Assembly: GCF_010894435.1 (NCBI RefSeq)
Contig: NZ_JAAIXZ010000020.1
Span: 165,234 to 229,233, forward strand
Source: Pyxidicoccus trucidator
GTDB taxonomy: Bacteria > Myxococcota > Myxococcia > Myxococcales > Myxococcaceae
Direction of reading: 5' to 3'
DNA: 64,000 nt
A program made the position numbers and the translations under genes. Each line of letters opens with the position of its first letter. Position 1 is the first letter of the stretch. The notes under the pieces were generated by a model. It was not told the origin of the DNA, searched no databases, and was given only the letters and a program-made list of their open reading frames with translations. Positions 29,870-38,431 of this stretch are shown piece after piece.

Positions 29870-32449
29870 TCAGGCGGGTGCGCCGTCCTGTTCGAGAGCG
29901 CCGGGACGGATATCGGTCCCAGCACGCGCCGTGAGCAGCGGCAGGCGGACGCGGACGGTGGTGCCCGTCCCCTCACGGCTCTCCAGCGTGAGCTGGCCGC
30001 CGTGCTGCTGGACGATTTCCCGCGCGATGTAGAGCCCCACGCCCAGGCCTCCCCGGTCATGAGGGGTCCCCGCGTGTGGCCGGTAGAAGCGGTGGAAGAG
30101 CCGGCCCTGCTTGTCCGTGGGGATGCCGATGCCCTGGTCATGGATGAACACCTCCGCCGACTCCCCGTCGGTGGAGAGCACCACCTCCACCGGTGCCGGC
30201 TGCGGTGAATAGCGCATGGCATTGTCGAGCAGCGCCACGAACACCTGCTCCAGGCGGGCCGGGTCTCCCCACACCGGAAGCGACTGGTCCCCCTGCACGT
30301 GGAGGGTGTACCCCTGTCGCGTCTCGGCCATCCGACGTGCCGTCTCCTCCACCAGCGCCCGCAGGTCCAGCGTCTCTTCCACCAGTTGCATGCGCTGCTG
30401 GTGCAACTGGGACACGTCGAGCAGCGTGCGCACCACCATGTCGATGCGGTTGGCCCCCCGGTCGATTCCCTCCAGCAGCCGGCCCAGGGCGGGGTCCCTG
30501 CCCAGCTGCGTCTTGAGTGCCAGCTGGGCGAAGGACTTCATCACCGTCACTGGTGTCTTCAGCTCATGAGCGGCCATCTGCACGAACTCGTCCTTGAGCC
30601 GGTCGAACTCCACGGCGTCGGTGACGTCGTGGATGACCACCACCGCAGCGGAGACACGGTCGTCTTCATCGGGAATGGGGGCTGCGTTCATGCGCAGCAC
30701 CCGTTCACCACCGGGCTTGTGCGCCCGGACGTCGAAGCCGAGCACCACCTCACCCCGCAGGGCCCGGTAGAGTGGCAGCGCGTCGCGCTCCAGCAGCTCG
30801 CCATCCATGGTCATGAGGGGGCCCACGTGTGGCGGCTCCACGCCCGGCTCGCCCGACGCGGGCACGCCTCCTCCGCACATCCGCAGGCCCGCGTGGTTGA
30901 CGAAGGAGAGCCGGCCGTTCTCGTCGGCCACGAAGACACCCTCCACCATGTTGTCCATGATGGCCCGCAGCTCGGCGGAGCGCCGCCGGAGCTGGGACAG
31001 CAGGTCCTGCTGCCGTTCGAGCAGCCGTTGTCGCTCCTCCTCTGCCCGGTGGCGCCCGGTGACATCCGAGAAGAAGGCGTAGACGCGGTGCGTGCCATCG
31101 ACGTGCACCACGGCGAGGCTCGCCTCCACCGGAAACACCTCCCCATTCCGGCGCATCGCGCGCGCCTCCAGCCGGCAGGACAGCACCTTGGACCAGCCTG
31201 CATCGAGGATGCGCGCGAGCTGATGACTCCGCTGGGAGCGGTCCTCGGGCGGGCAGAGGGTCTCCACCGCCAGGCGCCCGAGGATGTCCTTCCGAGGCCA
31301 GCCGAAGATCTGCTCCGCGCTGGTGTTCCACTCCACCAGCCGTCCCTCGGCATCCACCGCGGCCACGCCATCGATGGAGGTCTCCAGCACCGCGCGCAGC
31401 ATCCGCTCGTTGCGCTCCAGCGTCTCCCTGTCCCGCTCCTGCTCCGCGAGCTCATGCGACAGGGCGCGGACCCGCAGGGTGCGCATGCCTGCCACGAGTC
31501 CCGCGAGGAGGGCTCCCCACAAGATGAGGCCCACTCCCTGGAGGGTGGCATGCAGCCGACGTGAGTCGGCGAAGAGCTGGTCCTCGTCCGTGGAGACGTA
31601 GACCGTCCACCCGGCATCGCGCACCGCCGCGGCGCGGGTGTGCCGACCGCCCGCCAGCCCTTGCTCCGCCTCGTAGGCGCGCAGGTCCTCGAGCGACAGC
31701 TCCGACAGGACCCCGACGGCACCCGCCCGGCCCTGGGCTCGCGCCCAGGCAAGGAGCGACTCATCCCGCGGGTGGGCGAAGAGCCGCCCTTCGCGAGTCA
31801 CGACCGAGAACGTCTCCTGCGAAGAGGTGTTCGCCTGGATGACCAGGGCACGCAGCTGGGGAAGGATGACGTCCACGCTGACGATGCCTCGCGGCGCTCC
31901 GTCCTCGCCCAGGAAGGGCATGAGGAAGGAGGAGTAGACGAAGTCCACGTCGAAGTAGGGCTCGCTGAGGAAGGGGGTTTCCTCCACTTGCAGGCCCAGC
32001 ACGTACCAGGGCTGCTGGTGGTAGTCGTAGGCAGGAGTGGACCACTCGTAGGTGAGGACGATGCGCTGGGCCTCATCGAGCTCACGATGGGCATACGTCC
32101 CCACCCAGCGACGGCGAGGCTCGAGCGCGTAGGGCGCGAACCACACACCGATGCCGTAGACGTACTCCGGAGAGGTGGAAGCCAGAGTGCGCTGGGCGAG
32201 CGCCTCCACGGCGGAGCGCTCCCGGAGCGGACCGGCCAGCGCCGCCACGGTGCGCGTCACCTGCTTCGCCGTCTCCAGGCGGGTCTGCAATTGGTCGGCG
32301 AGCTGGTCGGCGCGAGCCGCCTGCTGGAGCAAGGCCTCGCGCTCCAGGCTGGCGCGGGCGAGCCGGTCGAAGGCCACCAGCCCGACCGTGAGGGCGAGCC
32401 CCAACCCGAGGGTGAGGGTAATCAGCAGGATGCGCGGCGAGCCCGACAT
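29870..32449 (-). CDS. Membrane Cache-PAS-PAS sensor histidine kinase
   Basis: An 859-aa kinase. A first membrane helix at about 7-29 leads to a periplasmic sensor of about 290 residues resembling a double-Cache domain (VYGIGVWFAPYAL, PWYVLGLQVEETPFLSEPYFD, MPFLGEDGAPRGIVSVDVIL). A second helix at about 325-345 (GLILWGALLAGLVAGMRTL) brings two PAS domains: LEWNTSAEQIFGW-like at about 385-500 and MDNMVEGVFVADENG onward at about 530-640. The transmitter has MAAHELKTPV (phospho-His), DNAMRYSP, DQGIGIP and GLGVGLYIA. The start at 32449 follows GGAGG. It senses a small ligand outside the cell and probably phosphorylates a regulator encoded elsewhere, since none lies here. Confidence 0.9.
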   Translation of the reverse strand: MSGSPRILLITLTLGLGLALTVGLVAFDRLARASLEREALLQQAARADQLADQLQTRLETAKQVTRTVAALAGPLRERSAVEALAQRTLASTSPEYVYGIGVWFAPYALEPRRRWVGTYAHRELDEAQRIVLTYEWSTPAYDYHQQPWYVLGLQVEETPFLSEPYFDVDFVYSSFLMPFLGEDGAPRGIVSVDVILPQLRALVIQANTSSQETFSVVTREGRLFAHPRDESLLAWARAQGRAGAVGVLSELSLEDLRAYEAEQGLAGGRHTRAAAVRDAGWTVYVSTDEDQLFADSRRLHATLQGVGLILWGALLAGLVAGMRTLRVRALSHELAEQERDRETLERNERMLRAVLETSIDGVAAVDAEGRLVEWNTSAEQIFGWPRKDILGRLAVETLCPPEDRSQRSHQLARILDAGWSKVLSCRLEARAMRRNGEVFPVEASLAVVHVDGTHRVYAFFSDVTGRHRAEEERQRLLERQQDLLSQLRRRSAELRAIMDNMVEGVFVADENGRLSFVNHAGLRMCGGGVPASGEPGVEPPHVGPLMTMDGELLERDALPLYRALRGEVVLGFDVRAHKPGGERVLRMNAAPIPDEDDRVSAAVVVIHDVTDAVEFDRLKDEFVQMAAHELKTPVTVMKSFAQLALKTQLGRDPALGRLLEGIDRGANRIDMVVRTLLDVSQLHQQRMQLVEETLDLRALVEETARRMAETRQGYTLHVQGDQSLPVWGDPARLEQVFVALLDNAMRYSPQPAPVEVVLSTDGESAEVFIHDQGIGIPTDKQGRLFHRFYRPHAGTPHDRGGLGVGLYIAREIVQQHGGQLTLESREGTGTTVRVRLPLLTARAGTDIRPGALEQDGAPA

Positions 32450-32778
32450 GGCGCTCCTCCACGCGGCGGGCGTGGGGGAAGGCCTGACACCCGGCGGTGT
32501 CCGGGGGCCTCGCGCGGTGGGCGCGGGTCCGTCCGTGAGCCGTTGCTTCGGGCTCCCCAAGCCCGGCCGGCTTCGCTCGCCATGGCGTCTGCCCGCAGGC
32601 CGGAAGAGGAGTGTCGTGGCCCCATGAAATGAAGGTGGAAGACACGAGACGCCGAGGCAAGCAGCGCCCACGGTCCGCGGCAACGCTCCTCTCATCGGGA
32701 ACCAGGCGGAGCTTCCTGTGGGCCGCAGGGCCCTCTGGAGGGTGGCTGGCCGGGGAGGGCCTCGCAGGCCCGGAGGTG
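32450..32778. other. 329-bp gene-free stretch between sensor kinase and tRNA
   Basis: No coding gene is supported here; open frames on either strand look like GC-driven shadows. It holds the GGAGG ribosome site of the kinase at its left edge and should include that gene's promoter, but no sigma-70-type hexamers stand out. No clear inverted repeat was found. Confidence 0.5.
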
Positions 32779-32864
32779 TGCACGAGCCGGGGATCGAACC
32801 CGGACGACCCTTGCGGGTCAGCGGATTTTAAGTCCGCTGCGTCTGCCAGTTCCGCCACTCGTGC
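32779..32864 (-). tRNA. tRNA-Leu (anticodon UAA)
   Basis: An 86-nt class II tRNA. The acceptor stem pairs GCACGAG with CTCGTGC. The anticodon stem GCGGA/TCCGC closes the loop CTTAAAA with anticodon UAA (window 32828-32830). There is a variable arm (GACCCGCAAGGGTC) and a T arm with GGTTCGATCC. The discriminator base is A. CCA is not encoded, so it is added after transcription. It decodes UUA and UUG, rare codons in this GC-rich genome. Confidence 0.95.
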
Positions 32865-32999
32865 GCCAACAATTCCGGCACCTTACCGTGAGTATCCCGG
32901 CTTTGTACCCTGTTTGGGGGCTCCAGGTAAGGGCAGCGGCAGAGCGCGAGCCCCGGGCAGGTGAGCAGCCGCACCCACTCGGTCGAGTCCTGTGGTCGC

Positions 33000-33028
33000 T
33001 TGCAATACCCCTTGGGTTTACGAATAGT
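33000..33028 (+). promoter_or_regulatory. Possible sigma-70-type promoter for Ser/Thr kinase
   Basis: TTGCAA and AATAGT separated by 17 bases, each 4/6 to consensus, in an AT-richer patch about 115 bp before the kinase start. It is by eye only. Confidence 0.3.
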
Positions 33029-33143
33029 AGACCTTTGACCGCGAAAGCCACCGGCCCCGTCTCCCGCAACCGAGGCACGACCAGGGTGCCGGGGAGACCC
33101 GGGCCAGCGCCCGCTACGCGTCCCTTCCGCCTGGAGGCCGCAC

Positions 33144-34310
33144 ATGACCGATGACAGAAAGCCCACCGACGAAGCACTGAATGAGGCCCCGACGCCGGAG
33201 AACACCTCCGACCTGGAGAGCGCCCGCCCCCGGCTCCGGTTCACAGTCGAGACCACCACGTACGAGGCCATCCGCACGCTGGAGCGGCGAGGAAACGGCG
33301 AGGTGGTGCTCCTGGCCGAGCGTCACCTCCCCCATGGACTCGCCGGGCTCGTCACCATCAAGCGCCTGCGCAATCCCGTCACTTTCGAGCGCTGCCAGCG
33401 GCTGATCGAGGAGGTCCAGCTCGCCTTCCGCCTTCACCACCCGGCCATCGCCCAGGTCCATCACCTGAAAATCCACGCCGACCGGCCGCACGTCATCGTG
33501 GAGTACGTGGACGGCCCCACGCTGGACACCCTCATCAGCCTCGCCACCATGCGCGAGAAGCCGCTCTCCGCGCCCTTCGCCCTCTACATCGCCGCCGAGG
33601 TGGCCGACGCCCTCCACCACACGCACACGCTGAGAGATTCGGAGAACCGGCCGCTGGGCATCATCCACCGCGACGTGGCGCCCCGGAACATCCGCGTGGC
33701 CCGGAGCGGCGAAGTGAAGGTGACGGACTTCGGCGCTACCTACTCGCTCATGGTGGGCCGGGAGGAGACGCCGGGCCTCCTGCTCAAGGGCGACGTGGCG
33801 TACGCCTCGCCCGAGTACCTGCACCGCAAGCCCATGGATGGCCGGTCCGACATCTTCTCGCTGGGCCTCGTCCTCCTGGAGATGCTGACGTGCAAGCACC
33901 TCTTCGACGTGGAGGACGAAAAGGCCCCCAACGCCACCGTGGACGTGAAGACGGAGGAGACGCCCTCGGTGCCCCTCATTCAGATGATCGCGCTCGTCAA
34001 CCGCTACCGCCCCGAAGACGTGGAGAACGCGATGGCGGGCCTGCCGGACGTGCTCAAGGCCATCGTCCACAAGGCCCTCCAGCGCAAGCTCTCCGAGCGC
34101 TACGCCACGGCCGCCGAGCTGCGCGATGCGCTGCGGGCGGCGCTCGCGGCGGAGTCACAGCCCTTCGGCCGGAATGAGGCGAGCGAGGAGCTGGCGCGGA
34201 TGCTGTCGGAGGCGTCCGTCCTGCGCGACCGGGTGGAACTGGACGAAGAAGGCATCTTCCCCGAGGGCCTGGACGCCGACGAGCCGACGCCCGCACCAAC
34301 CGAAGAGTGA
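33144..34310 (+). CDS. Hanks-type Ser/Thr protein kinase (soluble)
   Basis: A 388-aa kinase without a membrane segment. It shows a glycine loop variant (RRGNGEVV), the VAIK-type lysine in VTIKRLR, the catalytic loop IIHRDVAPRN, the DFG motif in VTDFGATY and the SPE of subdomain VIII, so it should be active. An acidic Ser/Thr/Pro tail of about 70 residues follows the kinase domain. The start follows GGAGG with 6-base spacing. Such soluble kinases regulate development and stress responses in myxobacteria, and substrates are not encoded next to it. The gene ends at a bidirectional hairpin shared with the XRE gene facing it. Confidence 0.92.
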   Translation: MTDDRKPTDEALNEAPTPENTSDLESARPRLRFTVETTTYEAIRTLERRGNGEVVLLAERHLPHGLAGLVTIKRLRNPVTFERCQRLIEEVQLAFRLHHPAIAQVHHLKIHADRPHVIVEYVDGPTLDTLISLATMREKPLSAPFALYIAAEVADALHHTHTLRDSENRPLGIIHRDVAPRNIRVARSGEVKVTDFGATYSLMVGREETPGLLLKGDVAYASPEYLHRKPMDGRSDIFSLGLVLLEMLTCKHLFDVEDEKAPNATVDVKTEETPSVPLIQMIALVNRYRPEDVENAMAGLPDVLKAIVHKALQRKLSERYATAAELRDALRAALAAESQPFGRNEASEELARMLSEASVLRDRVELDEEGIFPEGLDADEPTPAPTEE

Positions 34311-34340
34311 GGACGGGCGGCCGGGCATTCCTGGAAGCAA

Positions 34341-34363
34341 GCGGGCCCCAGGTGTGGGCCCGC
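34341..34363. terminator. Bidirectional hairpin between convergent genes
   Basis: An 8-bp perfect stem, GCGGGCCC with GGGCCCGC, and a 7-base loop lie between the Ser/Thr kinase stop and the XRE gene stop, with a short ATCGTTT tail on the plus strand. It probably ends both transcripts. Confidence 0.65.
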
Positions 34364-34369
34364 ATCGTT

Positions 34370-34732
34370 TCAGCGCAACAACACCTGGGCCACCTTCACG
34401 AGGGCATCGAGCTGGTCCTCGTCCATCTTGCGCGCGAGGCCGGTGAGCTGGCGCAGCTTGGGCGCCCCGCCCTGCCCTCGCTCCCCCTTCTTGCCCGACT
34501 TCGCCCCTTCCTCCTCGTCCGCGAGCCCCAGCAGCTCGTCCGAGGAGATGCGCAGCACCGAGCACATCCGCAGCAGCGTCTGGACGCTGGGCAGCATCTT
34601 CCCGCGCTCCAGGCGGCTGTAGACCATGTGCGCGAGGCCCAGCTTCTCGGCCACTTCCGCCTGCGTGAGCCCGAGCTGCGTCCGGGCCTCTCGGGCGGCA
34701 CTTCCAATTCGGGTCGCCAGTTCTTCGTTCAT
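34370..34732 (-). CDS. XRE-family helix-turn-helix regulator
   Basis: A 120-aa protein with an N-terminal HTH_3 domain (residues about 8-62): LGLTQAEVAEKLGLAHMVYSRLERGKMLPSVQTLLRMC. A charged linker (ADEEEGAKSGKKGERG) leads to a C-terminal helix, possibly for dimerisation. The ATG at 34732 was taken over 34753 because it starts where the family begins. It lies in tandem with another XRE protein on the same strand, next to two Ser/Thr kinases, and may control neighbouring genes or itself. The target operator is not visible. Confidence 0.85.
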   Translation of the reverse strand: MNEELATRIGSAAREARTQLGLTQAEVAEKLGLAHMVYSRLERGKMLPSVQTLLRMCSVLRISSDELLGLADEEEGAKSGKKGERGQGGAPKLRQLTGLARKMDEDQLDALVKVAQVLLR

Positions 34733-34870
34733 GCGTCGGGGTACCAGGAACACCGAGAACCAGGTCTGGCGCGGGCAGGGGGCCCGCGCCTCGGGGACGC
34801 CCCTTCCTGCCGCATCTTGGCGGACATGTCGATGCGCGAGCAGGACCCCGTCACGTGGCGGCGCCTTCCC

Positions 34871-35122
34871 CTATGTGCCGGAGCCATCGGAAGCGGGAGC
34901 CTCCAGGGCCTTACCGCCCAGGAGGAGGTCCACGGGGACACTGAGGACACCGCACAGGCCCACCAGCGTGGGGAGGCTGGGCAGCAACCTGCCGCGCTCC
35001 AGGCGACTGAACACCAGCGTCGGCACGTGGATGGCCTCGGCCACCTGGGCCTGCGACAGGCCCGCCCGATGCCGGGCGGCGCGGACATGGATTCCGATCT
35101 GCTGGGAGAGCTTCGCGTACAT
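34871..35122 (-). CDS. Small XRE-family helix-turn-helix regulator
   Basis: An 83-aa protein that is almost only a HTH_3 domain: LSQAQVAEAIHVPTLVFSRLERGRLLPSLPTLVGLCGVL. It is clearly related to the neighbour at 34.4-34.7 kb (shared RLERG and LLPS blocks), which suggests an old duplication. There is a 138-bp gap between the two. The upstream 246 bp, divergent from the TTG-started kinase, should hold both promoters, so this repressor-like protein may regulate that kinase operon. Confidence 0.82.
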   Translation of the reverse strand: MYAKLSQQIGIHVRAARHRAGLSQAQVAEAIHVPTLVFSRLERGRLLPSLPTLVGLCGVLSVPVDLLLGGKALEAPASDGSGT

Positions 35123-35355
35123 GAAGAGACCTGGGAGAAAGAGGAGATTGCCGCTTCGGCGGCACTCCGAGCATACAGCTCATCAGGTCTATCGGCAGTA
35201 TCCGCTCAAGGTTTATCCTTCTCCCGCGCCATCGGGCGGGGGGCAACTTGTACGAGTTCAACTATCGGTCGAGAGCCGGACCACGCTCCTGCTCGCGACC
35301 TCGGCGCCGGAAGTTGAGAGCATGTCCAGGAACACCGCGCCCACACGCCCCGCCG

Positions 35356-35361
35356 AAGGAG
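35356..35361 (+). promoter_or_regulatory. Shine-Dalgarno site deciding a TTG start
   Basis: AAGGAG ends 7 bases before TTG 35369, giving the kinase a rare start codon; no in-frame ATG or GTG lies at a better distance. Confidence 0.65.
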
Positions 35362-35368
35362 AGGACAC

Positions 35369-37357
35369 TTGAGCCCGCGTCTGCATCCCGTCGTACCTCC
35401 GGGCACGGACATCGGCGGGTACCTCGTGGAGGAGAAGCTGGGAGCCGGGGGCTTCGGTGCCGTGTACCGCGCCCGGCGTGGAGGGCGGCTCTACGCGCTC
35501 AAGCTCATCCCACTCTGGGGGCTGGCCGAGTGGGCCGAGCGCGAAGTGGCCATCCTCCTGCGGCTCAAACACTCCAACCTGGTACGCATCCGTGGGCACG
35601 GACAGTGGCCGGACGAGGCGCCTCAATACTTCTTCATCGTCATGGACTACGTGGAGGGGCGCCGGTTGGACGTGTGGGCCAGGGAGGAGAACCCCTCGGC
35701 CCGAGAAGTCGTGCTCAAGGTGCGCGGCGTGGCGCGCGGGCTGGGCGCCGCGCACCGGGCGAAGGTGGTGCACAGAGACTTGAAGGAGAGCAACGTCATC
35801 GAGCGCGCCTCGGACGGCGAGGCAGTGGTGGTGGACTTCGGCGCGGGCGGGTACGAGAGCGCCCCCAGCATCACCGGCGGAGTGCTGCCACCGGGCACGC
35901 CGGAGTACCGCGCGCCCGAGGCCTGGCGCTTCCAGCAGGAGCACGGGGACGAGCGTGGCCGCTCCTACCAGCCCGGCCCCTCGGATGACCTGTACTCGCT
36001 GGGCGTCGTTCTCTATTGGCTCCTGACAGGCAGGCAGCCCTTCCTCCCGGACGAGGCCGCAGGGGTGGAGGCCGTGCTCAACCGTGCGCCCAAGCCGCCT
36101 CATGTGCTCAACCCGCGCGTGCCCGAGACCCTGAGTGCCGTGTGCATGCGCCTGCTGGCCAAGGAGCCCGAGGAGCGCCACCCGGACGCCGACGCGCTGT
36201 GCGCGGAGCTGGAGGCCCTGCTGGCCCAGGCGGACGAGTCCTGGGACGTGAAACTCTGCGACGCCTATGGACCGGACACCGCCACCACGCTCGCGGCGGT
36301 GCCGCACGCGGGCGAAGACGAGCTGGTGCAGTGGCTGAAGAAGCGCAAAGCCCGGCCTCGTCGGGGGCCGCGTCCGCCACACGGCGAGGGCGCGCACGAT
36401 CCGGACGCAAACGCGGTGGCCATCCAGTCCGAGCTGCCGCCCCCAGCTCATGCACGCCCCGGCCCCGCGCCTGCGCCGCCCCCGGTACAAGCCCGTCACT
36501 TCAATGCGCTGCGCGTGGCGATCGGGATGGGTCTGTTGGTGGGCTTGAGCGTGGGCGTACTGGTGATCGCGCTCAACCTGACGCCCTCCCCTGCTCCTGC
36601 CGCACGTCACGGACTGGAGCCCCATCCCAATGTGGCCGAGGACTCACCACCCGCATCTCCCGCGTTCGCGCTCACGTCCTGGGCTCCCGGCCAGGAAGTG
36701 GCGGCTCCCTGGAGGCCGCTGGAAGCTGGCGCAGCCGCAGCCGCGCTCAATGGCGCGCCCACCCTTGCGGCCGTCGCCCTTCCCGCGACGCTCTCCGAGG
36801 AGAAGGCTTCCGTGAAGAAGAAAAACACCGGCGTGTCCCCCGATCCGCAGCGCCCCCGGGTCGGAGCCGTTGGCAAGGCGCTCGGCCTGGGCGTCGCGGG
36901 CTGCATGGCGATGGCCTGCCCTGGTCCTGCTCCCCAGGTGCGCCCGACGCCCCCGCCCGAGGACTGCCCTCCAGGGGCCATTGAGGCCATGGAAGAACTT
37001 GGCCTCTTCGCCCCTGGCGTCAGACGGCCTACAACCACCTTCGAGCTGAGCCCCAAAGACGCCCAAAACATCATGGTCCGCGAGGGCACGACCACGGTTC
37101 GCATGCAGGAAGACTGGGGACGCATGCCGTACGGGACCCTGTTCTCCGGGCAGCTCCTCGTCGGCACGGAGCGGCGGGTCTACGGACGGCTCACCGAGGC
37201 GCGTACTCTTAAGAATGAGCGCATCCCCGTCTGCGTGCAATTCGTTGACCCCGAGGACGGCCGTATTGGACTCCAAAAGGCAGGCTTCACCAGTGAGTCC
37301 GGCGCTGCCTTCGTCTACTCCACCCTGCATTTGAAGGCCGTGCGCCGCTTCGAGTGA
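35369..37357 (+). CDS. Membrane-anchored Ser/Thr kinase with extracytoplasmic tail
   Basis: A 662-aa protein starting at TTG. The kinase domain (about 18-290) is complete: GAGGFGAVY, YALKLI, VHRDLKESN, VVDFGAGG and the APE motif. A Pro-rich region leads to one membrane helix at about 388-410 (IGMGLLVGLSVGVLVIAL). The exterior about 250 residues include a second hydrophobic patch with two Cys (GLGVAGCMAMACPG) and a folded C-terminal domain (from PPEDCPPGAIEAMEELG to LKAVRRFE). The tail resembles C-terminal domains of myxobacterial kinases that sit beside DUF2381 genes, and may sense an envelope signal. The DUF2381 gene follows after 9 bp, so the two form an operon. Confidence 0.88.
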   Translation: MSPRLHPVVPPGTDIGGYLVEEKLGAGGFGAVYRARRGGRLYALKLIPLWGLAEWAEREVAILLRLKHSNLVRIRGHGQWPDEAPQYFFIVMDYVEGRRLDVWAREENPSAREVVLKVRGVARGLGAAHRAKVVHRDLKESNVIERASDGEAVVVDFGAGGYESAPSITGGVLPPGTPEYRAPEAWRFQQEHGDERGRSYQPGPSDDLYSLGVVLYWLLTGRQPFLPDEAAGVEAVLNRAPKPPHVLNPRVPETLSAVCMRLLAKEPEERHPDADALCAELEALLAQADESWDVKLCDAYGPDTATTLAAVPHAGEDELVQWLKKRKARPRRGPRPPHGEGAHDPDANAVAIQSELPPPAHARPGPAPAPPPVQARHFNALRVAIGMGLLVGLSVGVLVIALNLTPSPAPAARHGLEPHPNVAEDSPPASPAFALTSWAPGQEVAAPWRPLEAGAAAAALNGAPTLAAVALPATLSEEKASVKKKNTGVSPDPQRPRVGAVGKALGLGVAGCMAMACPGPAPQVRPTPPPEDCPPGAIEAMEELGLFAPGVRRPTTTFELSPKDAQNIMVREGTTTVRMQEDWGRMPYGTLFSGQLLVGTERRVYGRLTEARTLKNERIPVCVQFVDPEDGRIGLQKAGFTSESGAAFVYSTLHLKAVRRFE

Positions 37358-37366
37358 GGACCGACC

Positions 37367-38296
37367 GTGCCCGCGTCGCCCATCGCATTTCTCGTGGTGG
37401 TCATGCTCGCGTCTGGAGCCGCGACCGCCCAAACCCATCCCATGGCCTCGGGTCTCGGGGTGCGTCACATCGAGCTCCCAACCGACAGCACCGAGGCGAC
37501 GCCGACGCCCGAGGTCCAGATAAGCCCGCGCAGGTCCACCACGTTCGAGTTCGACTCCGCCCTCGATCCGGCGAAGGTCGTGCTCGAAGGTGAAAAGCGC
37601 TTCTCGCTCGTGGACCTGGGGCGAAGCACGCTCCGGCTGGTGCCCTCGGAGCAGATCCTGCCCGGCGAGCGCCTGCGGCTGACGGTACGCTTCCAGGACG
37701 GTTCGGTACCCCTCGGGGCAGCCTTCGTTCTCGTCGCCCACCCCGCGCGCACCGAGCGCGTCATCGAGGTGTGGCGCCAACCACGCACGGCGGAGTCCTA
37801 CCAACAGGAGGCGAAGGAGGCCCGAGCGGAGACCCAGCAGTGCCAGGAGGAGAACGCGAGGCTGCGGGCGGAGCAGAAGGGACTGGGCGGCATCGCGGGC
37901 CTCCTGGCCAATGGCGTCATCAAGGAGGAGAAGGGCGTCGCCGCGAAGCCCCTCCGCGTCAACGAGGAGGTCCGTCAGCATCCAGGCAACGCACTCTGGG
38001 CACAGCGGGCTTGGAGCTATCGCGCCCCTACTCGCGTGGCCATCGCGGTGGAGCTTGAGAACCCGGACGCCGCGAATCCCTGGACAGCGGAAGGCGCATC
38101 GCTGGTGAGCAGGGCGGGCGCGCCCCTGAAAATTCTGACGCTCTGGCAGAAGGCCCCGATTACTCGTGATGAGCCCGGGCGAGTCGTGGTGGAAGCGGAC
38201 GCGACGCCGAACGCAGCGCAGGGGCCGTTCACGCTCAAGCTGTGGGGACCGGGCGGGCTGCGCACGCTCACGCTCTCCGGTGTGAGCTTCCCGTAG
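37367..38296 (+). CDS. DUF2381 family secreted protein
   Basis: A 309-aa protein starting at GTG. It has a signal peptide (IAFLVVVMLASGAATAQ), a beta-rich N-domain (RRSTTFEFDSAL, LDLGRSTLRLVPSEQ-type strands), a coiled-coil helix in the middle (about 140-175, QQEAKEARAETQQCQEENAR) and a C-terminal beta domain with WTAEGASL and LWGPGG. This is the Myxococcus paralogous family TIGR02268/DUF2381, repeatedly found next to Ser/Thr kinases, including the kinase 9 bp upstream here. The molecular role is unknown; a periplasmic partner for the kinase's exterior domain is a reasonable inference. Confidence 0.85.
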   Translation: MPASPIAFLVVVMLASGAATAQTHPMASGLGVRHIELPTDSTEATPTPEVQISPRRSTTFEFDSALDPAKVVLEGEKRFSLVDLGRSTLRLVPSEQILPGERLRLTVRFQDGSVPLGAAFVLVAHPARTERVIEVWRQPRTAESYQQEAKEARAETQQCQEENARLRAEQKGLGGIAGLLANGVIKEEKGVAAKPLRVNEEVRQHPGNALWAQRAWSYRAPTRVAIAVELENPDAANPWTAEGASLVSRAGAPLKILTLWQKAPITRDEPGRVVVEADATPNAAQGPFTLKLWGPGGLRTLTLSGVSFP

Positions 38297-38431
38297 GCAC
38301 CCCATCGGCCCCACGCGATCCACTACAGACAGGGACCAGCCCGGAGCACCTGCCGGCTTTATCTGGTATTACCCGACCTTGCGCCACTGATGGCTTCAGA
38401 GCGAAGGAGGCCAGCGCCAGGAGGGCTCCGC

